Positions 53,533 to 63,420 are shown, numbered from the stretch's first letter. The stretch: 64,000 nt of DNA from Rhizobium binae (GCF_017357225.1 NZ_CP071606.1:186001-250000), one strand, 5' to 3'. Notes: a model not told the origin generated them from the letters alone. Made by a program: numbers and translations.

Positions 53533-54347
53533 AAAACGTCACGTTCAACGGCTTCATCGGCAGCATTCTGATTGCCGCATTGCTCATCTCCGCTGCGATC
53601 GGCCTGTTCTGGACCCCTTATGATCCGATGAAGCTCGGCTTCACGGCACGGCTGGCGGCGCCAAGCAGCGCCCACTGGCTCGGAACCGACGAATTCGGCC
53701 GCGACGTGCTCAGTCGCCTGATCGTCGGCGCCCGGGCAAGCGTCTGGATCGGCACCTTGACGGTCGCATTCGCGACCGTCTGCGGCACGCTGATCGGCCT
53801 CGTCAGCGGTTACGCCCGCGGTTGGATCGATGCAGTCATCATGGCCGTCAACAATGCGCTTCTCGCTTTTCCCGGCATCCTGCTGGCGCTTGGATTGCTC
53901 GCCGTCTTCGGCGCCAACCAATATGGCATCATCTTCGCACTGGGCATTGCCTATTCTCCCTCGATGGCCCGCGTTGTCCGGGGCGCCGTGCTGTCGCTGC
54001 GCGAGCGGGAATTCATCGAGGCTTCCAAGGTGATGGGCAATGGCGAGCTCTACACCATGTTCCGCCATATCCTCCCCAATTGCGTCGCCCCGATCACCGT
54101 GCTGGCGACCTCGATGTTCGGCTGGGCGATCCTTTCGGAAAGCGCGCTCAGCTTTCTCGGTCTCGGCGTTCCGCCACCGGCGCCGACCTGGGGCAACATG
54201 CTGGCCGCCGGCCGGCCGTTCATCGAGCAGGCGGTCTGGCTGGGTCTCTTCCCGGGCCTGGCGATCGCCCTGACGCTCCTCGGCATCAATCTTCTGGGCG
54301 ACGCTCTTCGGGACAAGCTCGATCCGCGGATGAGGGGACTGAAATGA
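53529..54347 (+). CDS. Dipeptide/oligopeptide-type ABC permease (DppC-like)
   Basis: 272 residues; HWLGTDEFGRDVLSRLIVGA is the DppC signature; EAA loop EFIEASKVMGNGELYTMFRH. Overlaps the previous stop by 4 bp (ATGA at 53529). Confidence 0.9.
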   Translation: MKNVTFNGFIGSILIAALLISAAIGLFWTPYDPMKLGFTARLAAPSSAHWLGTDEFGRDVLSRLIVGARASVWIGTLTVAFATVCGTLIGLVSGYARGWIDAVIMAVNNALLAFPGILLALGLLAVFGANQYGIIFALGIAYSPSMARVVRGAVLSLREREFIEASKVMGNGELYTMFRHILPNCVAPITVLATSMFGWAILSESALSFLGLGVPPPAPTWGNMLAAGRPFIEQAVWLGLFPGLAIALTLLGINLLGDALRDKLDPRMRGLK

Positions 54348-55972
54348 CCAATGAAACGCTTTTGAATGTCCGCAACCTGTCGCTTCAGGTCACCGGGACC
54401 GGTGTACAGGTCGTCAAGAAGGTCAGCTTCGACATCGCCCCAGGCGAGATCTTCGGCATCGTCGGGGAGAGCGGATCGGGCAAGACGCTGGCAACACGCG
54501 CCCTGATCTCGCTGCTGCCGGCGCCGATCAAAGTGATCGGCGGCTCCGTTGCCTATAAGGGGCGCGACGTGCTTTCGATGAGCGCTGCGCAATTGCGTCA
54601 AATGCGCGGTGCGGAGATCGGTGTCGTCTTCCAGGAGCCGATGACCTCGCTCAATCCCTCGATGACCGTCGGCCGCCAACTCGAAGAAGGGTTGCAGCTG
54701 CATACGAGACTTTCGCAGGAAGAGCGGCGCAGCCGGATCCTCGACATGCTGAACCGGGTCGGGATCCGCGATCCCGCCGGAGCGCTCACGTCCTATCCGC
54801 ATGAATTCTCGGGCGGCATGCGCCAGCGCATCATGCTGGCGTCGGTCATGCTACTGAAACCGGCGCTGTTGATCGCCGACGAGCCGACGACCGCGCTCGA
54901 TGCCGTGATCCAGCGCGATGTCATGGAACTGATGGTGGAATTGACGCAGGCGGAAGGCACCGCCGTGCTGCTGATCAGTCACGATCTGCCGATGGTTGCC
55001 CGCTACACCAACCGCATCGTCGTCATGGAAAAGGGCGGGATCGTCGAACAAGGACGCACTGCCGATCTGCTCGACGCGCCGCAGCGCGCCTATACGAAGA
55101 AACTGCTTTCCTCCCTGCCGTTTCGCGGAGAGACGCGGATGATCGACAAGACTAAGGCGCCGATGGTCTCGGCGCGGGATATCGTCGTCGATTATCCCGG
55201 CCGGCGGTCGCTGATGAAGAAGGCAGTGCCAAAGCGGGCGCTGCATGGCGTCAGCATCGATATCCACGAAGGCGAAGTCGTCGCGCTTGTCGGCGGTTCG
55301 GGTTCCGGCAAGACCACGCTCGGCCGCACCATTGCCGGGCTGGTCCGGGAGAGCGAAGGCGATATCCGCTTCAAGGGACGCAGCCGCGACGACGACTGGA
55401 TGGACTATCGGCTGAATTGCCAGATGGTGTTTCAGGATCCTTATTCCTCCCTCGATCCGCGCATGACCATCATCGCGCTTGTGGAAGAGGCGCTGCGGCT
55501 CGTTCCTGATCTCGACGCCGCGGCAAAGCGCAAGCGCGCCATGGAGACGCTGGAGGAAGTCGGGCTTGGGGCCGACTATGCCGAGCGCTACTCACATGAG
55601 CTTTCGGGCGGTCAGCGCCAGCGCGTGGCGATTGCCCGCGCGATTGCGCGCCGGCCGAAATTCCTGATCGCCGACGAACCGGTATCGGCGCTCGACGTGA
55701 CGGTGAGGGCGCAGGTGCTCGAACTCCTGTCCGATCTGCAAAAACGCTACGGCTTTTCCTGCCTGTTCATCAGCCACGATCTCGGCGTGGTCGAACAGGT
55801 GGCCGATCGCGTCGTCGTCATGCAGGACGGCCGGATCATCGAGGAGGGCGATCGCGATACCGTTTTCGACAGTCCGAAGGAGGCCTATACGCAACGGCTT
55901 CTCTCGGCCATCCCCGCTCTGGACCACAATGCTCAGGGTGGCGTGATCCTCAAATGGCGCCTGGAGAACTGA
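54344..55972 (+). CDS. Fused double ATPase of a dipeptide-type ABC transporter (DppD-DppF-like)
   Basis: 542 residues with two complete ABC modules in one chain. First: Walker A GESGSGKT near residue 41, signature EFSGGMRQR, Walker B LLIADEP. Second, from about residue 278: GGSGSGKTT, FQDPYSSLDPRMT, signature ELSGGQRQR, FLIADEP. Other dipeptide systems use two separate proteins; the fusion fixes a 1:1 pairing. Overlaps the DppC stop by 4 bp. Confidence 0.9.
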   Translation: MTNETLLNVRNLSLQVTGTGVQVVKKVSFDIAPGEIFGIVGESGSGKTLATRALISLLPAPIKVIGGSVAYKGRDVLSMSAAQLRQMRGAEIGVVFQEPMTSLNPSMTVGRQLEEGLQLHTRLSQEERRSRILDMLNRVGIRDPAGALTSYPHEFSGGMRQRIMLASVMLLKPALLIADEPTTALDAVIQRDVMELMVELTQAEGTAVLLISHDLPMVARYTNRIVVMEKGGIVEQGRTADLLDAPQRAYTKKLLSSLPFRGETRMIDKTKAPMVSARDIVVDYPGRRSLMKKAVPKRALHGVSIDIHEGEVVALVGGSGSGKTTLGRTIAGLVRESEGDIRFKGRSRDDDWMDYRLNCQMVFQDPYSSLDPRMTIIALVEEALRLVPDLDAAAKRKRAMETLEEVGLGADYAERYSHELSGGQRQRVAIARAIARRPKFLIADEPVSALDVTVRAQVLELLSDLQKRYGFSCLFISHDLGVVEQVADRVVVMQDGRIIEEGDRDTVFDSPKEAYTQRLLSAIPALDHNAQGGVILKWRLEN

Positions 55973-55973
55973 T

Positions 55974-56837
55974 ATGACGACGATGATTGAATCCGGGAAG
56001 CTTGCGGAGCGATTGAACGCGATCTGCGATGCCCAGCCGTTCGTAACGCGCTTCATGGTGCGTGCACTCGGCAGCGGTGAAACGATCGGCAGGGGCGCCG
56101 ACGAGGAAACGCCCTCGGCCAGCACCCGGAAGACCTCGATCATGATGGCGGCCTTGAAGGCGGCGCATGAAGGCCGCCTGGATCTGGACGAACGGATCAC
56201 CTACGAAAAGCGTTTCGCCGAGGAAGTGGCGAGCGGGATGTTCCGCTATCTCAGCCCCGGTATCGTCATATCGCTGCGCGATGCCATCACCGGCATGATG
56301 GTGCTGAGCGACAATGTCTGCACCAAGATGGTCTTCGAAAGGCTGACGCTCGAAGAGGTCGACAATTATTGCAAGTCGATCGGCATGACGGGCACCAACC
56401 ATCGCTTCCTCATCCCTCCCTTGGCGCTGTCGCCCGATCATTCATTGAAGGCAGTCACCACGACGACGGCGCGCGATCAGGTCTATCTGCTGCAGACCAT
56501 CCTGGACGCGCAGGATTCGCGGGAGGCCGCCGACCGGCTCGGCTGCTCGCAGGCGTTGTGCGCCTATGCCCTTCAAACCCTGAAGAACCAGATCCTGCGT
56601 TATGCCATTCCCTCCCGGCTGCCATTCGGCGTGCTCGTTGCCCACAAGGGCGGCACGGGAAAGCGCGGTCGCATGAATGCCGGTATCGTCTATTGCGACG
56701 GCTCCCCCTTCTACATCATCGCCGCCTATACCGACCACGTGCCGCAGGAAATGCCGGACGGCACCCCCGGCTATACGGTCGCGCTTGAAACCATCGGCAG
56801 GCTTTCACGCGCCTGCTGGGATGAACTCCAATCCTGA
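55974..56837 (+). CDS. Beta-lactamase-fold serine hydrolase without signal peptide
   Basis: 287 residues of the class A beta-lactamase / DD-peptidase fold: nucleophile motif Ser50-Thr-Arg-Lys53, Ser112-Asp-Asn114 and Lys225-Gly-Gly227. There is no signal peptide, so it should act in the cytoplasm, and no clear Glu166 equivalent, so resistance to antibiotics is unlikely. It lies 1 bp after the ATPase gene, inside a peptide-type uptake operon, so it may hydrolyse an imported amide or lactam (inference). Confidence 0.8.
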   Translation: MTTMIESGKLAERLNAICDAQPFVTRFMVRALGSGETIGRGADEETPSASTRKTSIMMAALKAAHEGRLDLDERITYEKRFAEEVASGMFRYLSPGIVISLRDAITGMMVLSDNVCTKMVFERLTLEEVDNYCKSIGMTGTNHRFLIPPLALSPDHSLKAVTTTTARDQVYLLQTILDAQDSREAADRLGCSQALCAYALQTLKNQILRYAIPSRLPFGVLVAHKGGTGKRGRMNAGIVYCDGSPFYIIAAYTDHVPQEMPDGTPGYTVALETIGRLSRACWDELQS

Positions 56838-56860
56838 CAATCCAAAAAGAGGGTAGAACA

Positions 56861-58405
56861 ATGCATAAGCTTCTTCTTGCCGGCACCATGCTGATGGCGA
56901 TGACCGGCGTGGTCGATGCCCGCGACATCGTCGTGGCGCAAAGTTCCGATCTGCGCAGCGCCAATCCGGGCGTCAATCGCGACGGCAATACCGATGGCGT
57001 CATCCTGCATATTGTCGAAGGGCTCGTCGGCTATGCCAACAATGGCGAGGTCAAGCCGCTGCTGGCAAAGAGCTTCAACGTCTCGGCCGATGGGCTGACC
57101 TACAGCTTCAAACTGCGTGACAACGTCAAATTCCACAACGGCAAGAAATTGACCGCCGATGAGGTCGTGTGGAACTGGAACCGCTATCTCAAGCCCGAAA
57201 CGAAATGGACCTGCCTTCCCGATTTCGACGGCAGCGGCAACGTCCATGTCACCGGGGTTAAGGCAGTCGATCCTTCCACAGTCACCATCACGCTGGAAAA
57301 GCCATCGGCGGTTTTCCTTGGCCTGATGTCGCGCCCCGAATGTGGTTACACCGGGATGATCTCGCCGGAATCGGTCGGCGCCGACGGAAGCTTCATCAAG
57401 CCGATCGGCACCGGTCCCTTCAAATGGGATGAATGGAAGAAGGGCGAGTATATCCATCTCGCCAAGTTCGACGATTACGTCTCGCCCCAGAATGACGGCA
57501 AACCCGACGGCATGGTCGGCTCCAAGCGCCCTCTCGTCGACGGCATCAAATTCATGGTCATTCCCGATGCTTCGACCGTAAAGGCCGGCCTTCAGTCCGG
57601 CGTGCTTGATACCGCGGAGATTTCGCCGGATCTCATTCCCGAATTCAAGACGAGCGACACGATGCAGCTGATCGTGGCGCGCAACAACGGCAAAAACCTC
57701 TTCTACATCCAGACGCGCGACAAGCTTCTGGGCAATCCCGGCGTGCGCCGGGCCATGGCGATGGCCCTCGATCTCGACCAGCTCGTCGAGGCCGCGTCCA
57801 ATGGTACCGGTACAGCCAACGGTTCGATGGTTTCGCAGGATTCGCTCTATTTCGACGATGTCCAGAAGCAGCATCTGCCCTACGATCTCGACGCAGCAAA
57901 GAAGGAGCTCGCGGCAGCCGGCTACAAGGGCGAGCCGATCACCATCATCGCCAACAAGCGCAGCAACGTGCCAAGCTTCCCCGCCGCGGTGATGGCGCAG
58001 GCGATGATGCAGCAGGCAGGTCTCAATGTGCAGATCGAGGTGCTCGACTATGCGACGCAGGTCGATCGCCGTCGCTCCGGCAACTATCAGGTCATCTCGC
58101 AATCGGTCGCGCCGCGGCTCGATCCGGCGCTGATGTACGGCTTCTATGTCGGCAACAAGGACAAGAACGCGTCCTTGATGTGGGATGACCCGAAAGCAGT
58201 CGAGCTGATGAAGGCCGCTTATTCGGAGCCCGACCAGACGAAGCGTCAGGCGATCTTCGACGAGTTTCACACGCTGATGCTCAAGGAAATGCCGGGCATC
58301 TTCCTCTATGACATGGTCGATGTCTGGGGCGCGACCAAGAAGCTGAAGGGCCAGCCCGTCTGGCAATCGAATGCCCGTCTTTGGGAAGTTTCGCTCGACA
58401 ATTGA
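56861..58405 (+). CDS. Dipeptide/oligopeptide-type ABC substrate-binding protein (DppA-like)
   Basis: 514 residues, signal peptide MHKLLLAGTMLMAMTGVVDA. Family 5 binding protein: VEGLVGYANNGEVKPLLAKS, then LRDNVKFHNGKKLTADEVVW. Binds the solute for the fused-ATPase transporter. Its place near the operon end, rather than first, is less usual. A hairpin follows at 58469. Confidence 0.88.
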   Translation: MHKLLLAGTMLMAMTGVVDARDIVVAQSSDLRSANPGVNRDGNTDGVILHIVEGLVGYANNGEVKPLLAKSFNVSADGLTYSFKLRDNVKFHNGKKLTADEVVWNWNRYLKPETKWTCLPDFDGSGNVHVTGVKAVDPSTVTITLEKPSAVFLGLMSRPECGYTGMISPESVGADGSFIKPIGTGPFKWDEWKKGEYIHLAKFDDYVSPQNDGKPDGMVGSKRPLVDGIKFMVIPDASTVKAGLQSGVLDTAEISPDLIPEFKTSDTMQLIVARNNGKNLFYIQTRDKLLGNPGVRRAMAMALDLDQLVEAASNGTGTANGSMVSQDSLYFDDVQKQHLPYDLDAAKKELAAAGYKGEPITIIANKRSNVPSFPAAVMAQAMMQQAGLNVQIEVLDYATQVDRRRSGNYQVISQSVAPRLDPALMYGFYVGNKDKNASLMWDDPKAVELMKAAYSEPDQTKRQAIFDEFHTLMLKEMPGIFLYDMVDVWGATKKLKGQPVWQSNARLWEVSLDN

Positions 58406-58468
58406 GCCTGAACTGCCGCGCCCGGTGGGTCGGGCGCCGTGATCCCACGGCGACAGTCAACAGGAGAT

Positions 58469-58488
58469 CCGGCAGGCAACCCTGCCGG
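58469..58488 (+). terminator. Hairpin after the binding-protein gene
   Basis: CCGGCAGG (58469-58476), loop CAAC, CCTGCCGG (58481-58488), extendable by A-T, G-C pairs. No T-run. Third binding-protein gene in this window followed by such a stem. Confidence 0.5.
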
Positions 58489-58539
58489 GTCCCGTGCAAC
58501 ACGTCCCTGTGGCGGCAGGACAGACAGCGAGGAAATGCC

Positions 58540-59988
58540 ATGAATCTTGACGCGTTCAATTCCATTGTCGCGACGATCGAAAAGATGAAACCGGATTATA
58601 TCGCCCTCAGCGACCACATCTGGGAATTTGCGGAGCTGAAATTCGAGGAGCGGCGTTCCTCGCAATTGCTGGCAAGGACGCTCGAGGAGAACGGCTTTGC
58701 CGTGCGTCGCGGCGTCGCAGGCATGGAAACCGCCTTCATCGGCGAATTAGGCAGCGGCAAGCCGGTGATTGCTTTCCTCGGCGAATTCGATGCCCTCGCA
58801 GGAATGAGCCAGGCCGCCAACTTGGCCGAGCCTCGTCCTGCAACGGTGGGAGCGACCGGCCATGGCTGCGGGCACAATCTGCTTGGCGTCGGGTCGCTGA
58901 TGGCGGCGGTTGCGCTTGCCCGCCACCTCAAGGAGTACAATCTGCCCGGGACGGTGCGTTATTACGGCTGCCCGGGAGAGGAGGGCGGTTCCGGCAAGAC
59001 CTTCATGGTTCGCGCCGGCGCATTCGATGATGTCGATGCCGCCCTGACCTGGCATCCGGCTCCGTTCAACGGGGTTCGCTCGACGAACAATCTTGCCGTT
59101 CTCGAATATTACTATCGCTTCAGGGGTGTCGCGGCACATGCCGCCAACAGCGCCCATCTCGGCCGTTCGGCGCTCGATGCGGTCGAACTCATGAATGTCG
59201 GCGTCAATTTCTTGCGGGAACACATGCCGCAGGATTGTCGTGTTCACTACGCGATCACCGACACCGGCGGCAGGGCCGCCAATGTCGTGCAGGCGAGCGC
59301 CGAAGTTCTCTATCTGATCCGGGCGCCCGACATGCCGCAGGCGCTTGCGCTTGCCGGACGCGTCGAGAAAGTTGCACGCGGTGCGGCCATGATGACCGAA
59401 ACTGAGGTCGAGATCGTGTTCGACACCGCCTCGACCAACCTTCTTCCCAACATCACGCTGGAAACGGCGATGCACGAGAACATGGTCGCGCTCGGGCCGA
59501 TCGCCTTCGACGAGGCCGATATCGAATTCGCCAGGAAAATCCAGGCCACCTTCACACTGGAAGCGATCACGAGCAGTATCCGCCTCTATCAAATCAAGGG
59601 CGACGTGTTCTCCAATGCCAGGGTCGATGGCTCGACGCCGTTGCACACCGGTCTGCGCGATTTCGAGGGGCAATCGCATTTCCGGGCCGGATCGACCGAT
59701 GTCGGCGACGTCAGCTGGGTGACACCGACCGCGCAATGCTGGGCGCCGGCCTGGGCGATTGGCACCAGTCCCCATACCTGGCAGGTCGTCGCGCAGGGAA
59801 AAAGCCCGGCCGCGCACAAGGCCATGGCGCATGCGGCCAAGACGCTTGCGACGACGGGCCTCGCCTTGATTTCGTCATCCGACCTCCTGGCGGCCGTGAC
59901 GGCCGATTGGCAGGAAAAGACCAGCGGCAAAGCCTATCTGTGCCCGATCCCCGACGATGTAATGCCTGCATCGGTTCATAACCGGTAA
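58540..59988 (+). CDS. M20-family amidohydrolase, AbgB-like
   Basis: 482 residues. Metal-dependent amidohydrolase related to p-aminobenzoyl-glutamate hydrolase subunit B. Motifs: FLGEFDALAGMSQAA, GHGCGHNLLGVGS with metal-binding His, PGEEGGSGKTFM with the catalytic Glu pair, and HAANSAHLGRSALDAVEL in the lid domain. ATG 58540 with GCGAGGAAATG context. Suggests the imported compound is an N-acyl or peptide-like amide cleaved inside the cell. Confidence 0.87.
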   Translation: MNLDAFNSIVATIEKMKPDYIALSDHIWEFAELKFEERRSSQLLARTLEENGFAVRRGVAGMETAFIGELGSGKPVIAFLGEFDALAGMSQAANLAEPRPATVGATGHGCGHNLLGVGSLMAAVALARHLKEYNLPGTVRYYGCPGEEGGSGKTFMVRAGAFDDVDAALTWHPAPFNGVRSTNNLAVLEYYYRFRGVAAHAANSAHLGRSALDAVELMNVGVNFLREHMPQDCRVHYAITDTGGRAANVVQASAEVLYLIRAPDMPQALALAGRVEKVARGAAMMTETEVEIVFDTASTNLLPNITLETAMHENMVALGPIAFDEADIEFARKIQATFTLEAITSSIRLYQIKGDVFSNARVDGSTPLHTGLRDFEGQSHFRAGSTDVGDVSWVTPTAQCWAPAWAIGTSPHTWQVVAQGKSPAAHKAMAHAAKTLATTGLALISSSDLLAAVTADWQEKTSGKAYLCPIPDDVMPASVHNR

Positions 59989-60186
59989 CCCTTTCCCGTT
60001 CGTCGGATGGTACCCCGGCGAACTGCATCCAACCCGCTCGCAGCACCCCATGAAAAAGCACTAAGGGTATGGAAGTCGAAAGCGCGGAACTGAGGCATTC
60101 ACCGCTTTCGAACCTCCAACACGTCGGAAAAGGCAACGAATGAGCAGGCCCTTCATGAGCGGCGTCCCGTTCATGGCGGCGGCCTC

Positions 60187-60330
60187 GTCCATCACAGCGA
60201 TCGCGGTGTCCAATACGTCTCGATCAAGTGTTCGGAGCGACTGGCGAGGCGTGCATCGAGCCTTCTGTCGGAAGCGTCGGCGACGGCTACGACAACGCGC
60301 TCGCCGAAACGATGAACGGTCTCTACAAGA
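60187..60330 (+). pseudogene. IS3-family transposase (OrfB) fragment
   Basis: HHSDRGVQYVSIKCSERLA, one-base shift, then IEPSVGSVGDGYDNALAETM and NGLYK. This is the D-to-E stretch of an IS3-group integrase domain, about 47 codons, with nothing of the rest. No inverted repeats seen nearby. Confidence 0.7.
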
Positions 60331-60394
60331 ACGCCGCTCACATGGCGTTCCGTCAGCGGTTAGGACTTGCCTCCGCAAATCTTTATCCACTGCC

Positions 60395-61426
60395 TTAGAA
60401 TGCGATTTGCACCTTAAGCGCACTATCACGCTGGTTGGCAAGTTTGAACGCTGCCGTCGCCTCTTCAAATGGCAAGACGGCCGTGATCAGCGGGCGTACA
60501 TCAATCATGCCACTGCCGAGTAAATTGACGGCATCGACAAATTCGTGGTGGAAGCGGAAGGATCCCAGCAGCCGGACTTCGCGCGTGATGACCGCGTTAA
60601 TCGGGAGCGCAAATTCTCCGCCAAGGCCAAGTTGCACGACCGTTCCTTGAGGGACCATCGCCGGCAGCGCCTGCTGCAAAGCCACAGCGCTTCCGGATGC
60701 TTCGAAACACAGGTCGAAGTGACCCTTGCCGGCAGCGTAGGCTGCGAGTGCATCCGGTTCGTCACGCACATTTATGATGCGGGTCGCCCCACAGCTCTTC
60801 GCAATGTCGAGAGGGAAGGTGCTGAGATCGGTCACGACGATATCGCGAGCCCCGCCGAGACGGGCGAGTATCGTCACCAGAGCGCCGATCGGGCCTGCGC
60901 CCGTCACCAGAATACGCTTGCCGAGCAGAGGGCCAGCAATCCTGGCGGCATGCAGGCAGACCGCGAGGGGTTCGGCCATGGCGGCTTCTTCCAGGGAGGT
61001 GTCGCCTTCAAGTCGGATTGCCTGTACTGCCGGTATGGTCACACTCTGCCTGAACCCGCCCTGATCGTGTGGAAAGCGCATTGCGCTGCCCATAAAATGC
61101 ATATTCACACAGTGGTTTTGCCTGCCTGCCTGACACTGCTGGCAATCACCACATGCCCGGCTGGGATTGACAGCGACGCGCGTTCCGACGGCCATTCCTT
61201 TGACCTCTTCACCGATCTCCGCGATCACGCCGGCAATTTCGTGGCCGAGTACCATCGGCTCGCGCAGGCGAATTGCCGCCGTGCCGCCGTGGTTATAGTA
61301 ATGGAGGTCCGAGCCGCAAATGCCGCCCGCTTTGATGGCGACGCGCACTTCCCCGCGCTCGGGTTTTTGCAGAGCATATTCCTCAACACGGAGATCTTTT
61401 GGGGCGTGGAGAACGACGGCGCGCAC
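60395..61426 (-). CDS. Zinc-dependent alcohol dehydrogenase, L-idonate 5-dehydrogenase-like
   Basis: 343 residues, medium-chain dehydrogenase/reductase. Catalytic zinc site GGICGSDLHYYNHGG with GHEIAG; structural zinc Cys cluster CGDCQQCQAGRQNHC; NAD site VTGAGPIGALV. Sequence and the neighbouring gluconate-5-dehydrogenase-like SDR suggest oxidation of L-idonate or a similar sugar acid. Last gene of the minus-strand operon. Confidence 0.82.
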   Translation of the reverse strand: MRAVVLHAPKDLRVEEYALQKPERGEVRVAIKAGGICGSDLHYYNHGGTAAIRLREPMVLGHEIAGVIAEIGEEVKGMAVGTRVAVNPSRACGDCQQCQAGRQNHCVNMHFMGSAMRFPHDQGGFRQSVTIPAVQAIRLEGDTSLEEAAMAEPLAVCLHAARIAGPLLGKRILVTGAGPIGALVTILARLGGARDIVVTDLSTFPLDIAKSCGATRIINVRDEPDALAAYAAGKGHFDLCFEASGSAVALQQALPAMVPQGTVVQLGLGGEFALPINAVITREVRLLGSFRFHHEFVDAVNLLGSGMIDVRPLITAVLPFEEATAAFKLANQRDSALKVQIAF

Positions 61427-61451
61427 GGCTTTGCCTTTCAGTGGTTGGCTA

Positions 61452-62219
61452 CTAGAGAACGGACATCATGCCGCCATCGACATAGATGATCTGGCCATTG
61501 ACGTAATCCGCAGCCGGGGAGGCGAGATAGACGGCGGTACCGGCCAGTTCCTCGGGCTTTCCCCATCGCCGGGCGGGGGTGCGGGCTTTCACCCAGCCAT
61601 CGAATTGCGGATTGTTGACGAGGGCTTCGTTCATATCGGTAAGCATGTAGCCCGGACCGATGGCGTTGGCTTGGATGCCGAGTTCGCCCCATTCTGCTGC
61701 CATTGCCTTGGTCAGCATTTTAATTCCGCCCTTTGCTACCGTATAGGGGGCGACGGTGGCGCGGGCCAATTCGCTAGTCAGGGATCCGATGTTGATGATC
61801 TTGCCAAAGCCCCGCTCCGCCATGCGCCGCGCCGCCTCCCGGCCAATCATGAAGGCGCTGGTGAGGTTGGTGTCGATGACGCGTCGCCAATCCTTGGTTT
61901 CCAGTTCCAGCATTGGCTTGCGGAACTGTATGCCGGCATTGTTGACGAGAATATCGATGGCGATGCCGCGTGCGTCGAGCGCCTGAAACGCATTGATGAT
62001 TGCCGCTTCGTCTGTCACGTCGAAGGCAAGCCCCTCCGCCGATATTCCCTGGGCTCGCAGAGCCGCCACAGTTTCATCGAGACGATGGGGATCGACGCCA
62101 TTCAGCACCAATTTTGAGCCGGCGGCGGCCAGGCCTTGCGCGATGGAGAGGCCGAGACCGCGGGAGGACCCCGTTATGAGGGCCGTCCGGCCTGATAGAT
62201 CGAAAAGATTGAGGGACAT
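61452..62219 (-). CDS. SDR-family dehydrogenase, gluconate 5-dehydrogenase-like
   Basis: 255 residues from MSLNLFDLSGRTALITGSSR. Rossmann TGSSRGLGLSIAQGL, NNAG at about residue 92, catalytic Ser in IGSLTSELARATVAPYTVAK with Tyr-x3-Lys. C-terminal GQIIYVDGGM. Close in layout to IdnO-type 5-keto-D-gluconate reductases. One base separates it from the enolase-superfamily gene. Confidence 0.85.
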   Translation of the reverse strand: MSLNLFDLSGRTALITGSSRGLGLSIAQGLAAAGSKLVLNGVDPHRLDETVAALRAQGISAEGLAFDVTDEAAIINAFQALDARGIAIDILVNNAGIQFRKPMLELETKDWRRVIDTNLTSAFMIGREAARRMAERGFGKIINIGSLTSELARATVAPYTVAKGGIKMLTKAMAAEWGELGIQANAIGPGYMLTDMNEALVNNPQFDGWVKARTPARRWGKPEELAGTAVYLASPAADYVNGQIIYVDGGMMSVL

Positions 62220-62220
62220 C

Positions 62221-63420
62221 TCACACCTCCGAATAGCGGGTCGAAAGGTCGGGGCGCTCGAACACGCTCGGTAGCAGTTCCGTGCCGAGACCCGGTCCTT
62301 CCATCGGCAGGACGTGGCCATCCACGATCCTCGGCAATTCGGTCACCAGTTCCTTGTACCAGCCGGTATAGAAGGCGCGCACCGATTCCTGGATCATCGT
62401 GTTGGGCTGGGAGAAGGAAGAATGAACGGCCGCAACATAGGCCACCGGCCCGGTGCAATCATGCGGCGCGTAGGGGCGGTGATATGTATCGGCAAGGGCT
62501 GCAATTTTGCGCCCCTCGGTCAGGCCGCCGGTCCAGACGAGATCGGTCATCACAATGCCGATGGCGCCCGATTCGAGCATATCCTTATAGGGGAAACGCG
62601 ATCCCAGCGTCTCGGAGGCGCAGATCGGGACACAGGTGGAGGTGGCCAGTTCGCTGAGGGCGGATACAGAATTCATGCGGATCGGGTCTTCGTACCAGGT
62701 CGGATCGAAGGCCTCGAGTTCACGGCAAATGCGCTTGATTGTCGGCAAGTTCCACAGGCAATGGAACTCGACCATGATCCGCATCCGGTCGCCGACGCGC
62801 TTGCGGATTTTCTCGAAGGGCGACAGTGCCGTCCTCATCTGCTCTGCAGTAATGAAACGCCCGTCATTTTCGATGGCTGCGGGGTCGAACGGCCAGATTT
62901 TCATGGCGGAGATCCCGTTCTCCAGCAGGTTTTCCGCGAGGACACCGGCATCGGACATGAAGGCGCCGAGATCCTCATAGGGACCGTCGCCCGCGCCCAT
63001 GTTCCAGGTGTCGACGGGCTTGATGCGGTTGGAGCGGACATAGCCGTAGCCCGCGCAGGTGTTGTAGACTGGCACGCGCGCATGGCAAGCGCCGCCGAGC
63101 ATCTGGTGCACGGGCTGGCCGCAGACCTTGCCGAAAATATCCCACAGCGCAAGATCGATGGCCGAGGCGGCGCGATATTCCGCGCCGGTGGAGGCCTGCG
63201 CCAAGGGCAGATTGACCAGTTCCCGAGACAACGCCTCGATATGCAGCGGATCGTGGCCGAGGAGCCGGTTCGCCAGAACATCATGAATATGGGACTCCAC
63301 GGAGCCGGCGCCATAAAAGGTCTCGCCGAGGCCGATAATGCCGACATCCGTTTCCACATGGACCCAGAGGACGTTGGCGAATTCTTCCAGCCGGAAGGTG
63401 CGAATGGCGGTGATTTTCAT
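62221..63420 (-). CDS. Enolase-superfamily sugar-acid dehydratase (mandelate racemase/muconate lactonizing family)
   Basis: 399 residues from MKITAIRTFRLEEFANVLWV. Barrel motifs: catalytic-strand ISAMKIWPFDP, metal ligands in MVEFHCLWNLP (Glu), WYEDPIRM (Glu) and CASETLGSR (Glu), and the late His in YAPHDCTGPV. Resembles sugar-acid dehydratases; exact acid unknown. First gene of a three-gene minus-strand operon and divergent from the GntR gene. Confidence 0.85.
   Translation of the reverse strand: MKITAIRTFRLEEFANVLWVHVETDVGIIGLGETFYGAGSVESHIHDVLANRLLGHDPLHIEALSRELVNLPLAQASTGAEYRAASAIDLALWDIFGKVCGQPVHQMLGGACHARVPVYNTCAGYGYVRSNRIKPVDTWNMGAGDGPYEDLGAFMSDAGVLAENLLENGISAMKIWPFDPAAIENDGRFITAEQMRTALSPFEKIRKRVGDRMRIMVEFHCLWNLPTIKRICRELEAFDPTWYEDPIRMNSVSALSELATSTCVPICASETLGSRFPYKDMLESGAIGIVMTDLVWTGGLTEGRKIAALADTYHRPYAPHDCTGPVAYVAAVHSSFSQPNTMIQESVRAFYTGWYKELVTELPRIVDGHVLPMEGPGLGTELLPSVFERPDLSTRYSEV

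Noticed and set aside
55974..56837. Antibiotic-resistance beta-lactamase
   Set aside because: No signal peptide, no clear Glu166 equivalent, and an operon position in a peptide-type uptake system; catabolic or regulatory hydrolase is more likely.
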